A stretch of 64,000 nucleotides of DNA. Source: Chlorogloeopsis sp. ULAP01. GTDB taxonomy: Bacteria; Cyanobacteriota; Cyanobacteriia; Cyanobacteriales; Nostocaceae. The stretch is taken from positions 186,001 through 250,000 of the forward strand of contig NZ_JAUDRH010000003.1 of NCBI RefSeq assembly GCF_030381805.1. The letters run 5' to 3'. Numbering within the stretch: the first letter of the stretch is position 1; every line of letters starts with the position of its first letter. The notes beneath the pieces were generated by a model, which worked only from the letters and a program-made list of their open reading frames with translations, was not told where the DNA came from and did no database searches. Below, in pieces: positions 63,845 through 64,000 of this stretch. Made by a program: the position numbers and the translations under genes.

Positions 63845-64000
63845 TCATACCAAAGGTAATAAAATTTCAAATTCAGTGCCTATACCAACTTCTGAGCGTA
63901 AATTAAATTTACCGCCATGTCTTGCTGTGACAATTCTATAACTTACTGCTAAACTAGTTTCTTTATCAGCCCTTTTTTCTACAGAAAAAGATTCAATTAT
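63845..64000 (-). CDS. C-terminal part of a sensor histidine kinase (runs off the window)
   Basis: The minus strand reads IIESFSVEKRADKETSLAVS then YRIVTARHGGKFNLRSEVG and IGTEFEILLPLV, ending at TGA (63845-63847). This is the end of a HATPase_c domain: the HGG, S-x-x-G-x-G-T-E-F and final LP are typical. The G2 position reads DKETSLAVSY instead of G-T-G-L-G-L-A-I, so the ATP lid may be degenerate. The rest of the gene lies beyond 64000. Confidence 0.75.
   Translation of the reverse strand: MIESFSVEKRADKETSLAVSYRIVTARHGGKFNLRSEVGIGTEFEILLPLV

Noticed and set aside
1..64000. tRNA, rRNA, tmRNA or well-known riboswitches
   Set aside because: Gaps were scanned by eye for T-loop GGTTCRAATCC-like sequence and common riboswitch cores; none was convincing, though small RNAs could be missed without a covariance search.

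Overview
The window reads as a chromosomal segment of a filamentous, probably heterocyst-forming cyanobacterium (Nostocales). The support is: many GCGATCGC (HIP1) palindromes, the photosystem I core pair psaA-psaB, the phylloquinone (men) genes, a CrtW-type carotenoid ketolase, an Hli/HLIP protein, IctB, a cyanoexosortase, AvaK-like PRC-barrel/DUF2382 proteins, and spacer DNA full of short G-rich or C-rich repeats of the kind common in Nostoc and relatives. Genus and species cannot be fixed from the sequence alone.

Layout. 0-9 kb: mixed housekeeping genes (a PheS-like SrmL ligase with an apparent one-base frameshift near its start, a D-2-hydroxyacid dehydrogenase, aroC, a nucleotidyltransferase, SemiSWEET, a radical SAM protein, small conserved proteins, an SDR). 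9.5-18 kb: a light-related block (hli, crtW, a repeat-rich lipoprotein, psaA-psaB). 18-20.6 kb: an accessory patch with a decayed AT-rich gene, a REP-associated transposase (RAYT) flanked by its likely REP palindromes, and an orphan DNA methyltransferase. 20.8-39 kb: secreted esterase, response regulator, rhomboid, smpB, ictB, a GAF histidine-kinase-like protein lacking the phospho-accepting His, a sugar aminotransferase plus cyanoexosortase B with a truncated partner, msrA, SDR, Ser/Thr kinase, a hemerythrin-like protein and a P-type cation ATPase. 39-45 kb: phylloquinone biosynthesis (menF divergent from menA-menC-menE, then the convergent DHNA-CoA thioesterase), which makes the quinone bound by PsaA/PsaB. 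45-50 kb: a bactofilin-like membrane protein, then a HopA1-family protein paired with an APH-type phosphotransferase, upstream of 1.27 kb of apparently non-coding DNA. 50-55 kb: an AAA ATPase (DUF815), a membrane-anchored coiled-coil protein with a TerB-C-like end, and a BrxD-like (DUF2791) ATPase, followed by a tandem-repeat array interrupted by a MITE. 55-60 kb: uvsE, an Hsp70, two tandem L,D-transpeptidases and a KDPG aldolase. 60-64 kb: three AvaK-like paralogues in a row and the C-terminus of a histidine kinase running off the window.

The two most interesting gene contexts are (i) the HopA1-family/phosphotransferase pair, the same two protein families that form the split kinase/lyase of class V lanthipeptide synthetases, here without an obvious precursor; and (ii) the TerB-C/BrxD-like ATPase pair next to a DUF815 ATPase, which resembles predicted Ter- or BREX-associated DNA-processing modules but has no helicase partner in the window. 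The spacers are also unusually informative. They hold a four-copy palindromic terminator-like family, a 115-bp MITE with 12-bp inverted ends in two opposite copies, another possible MITE, REP sequences around the RAYT, and short repeats that have entered reading frames (menE and an SDR). All family names come from reading motifs; no database search was run.
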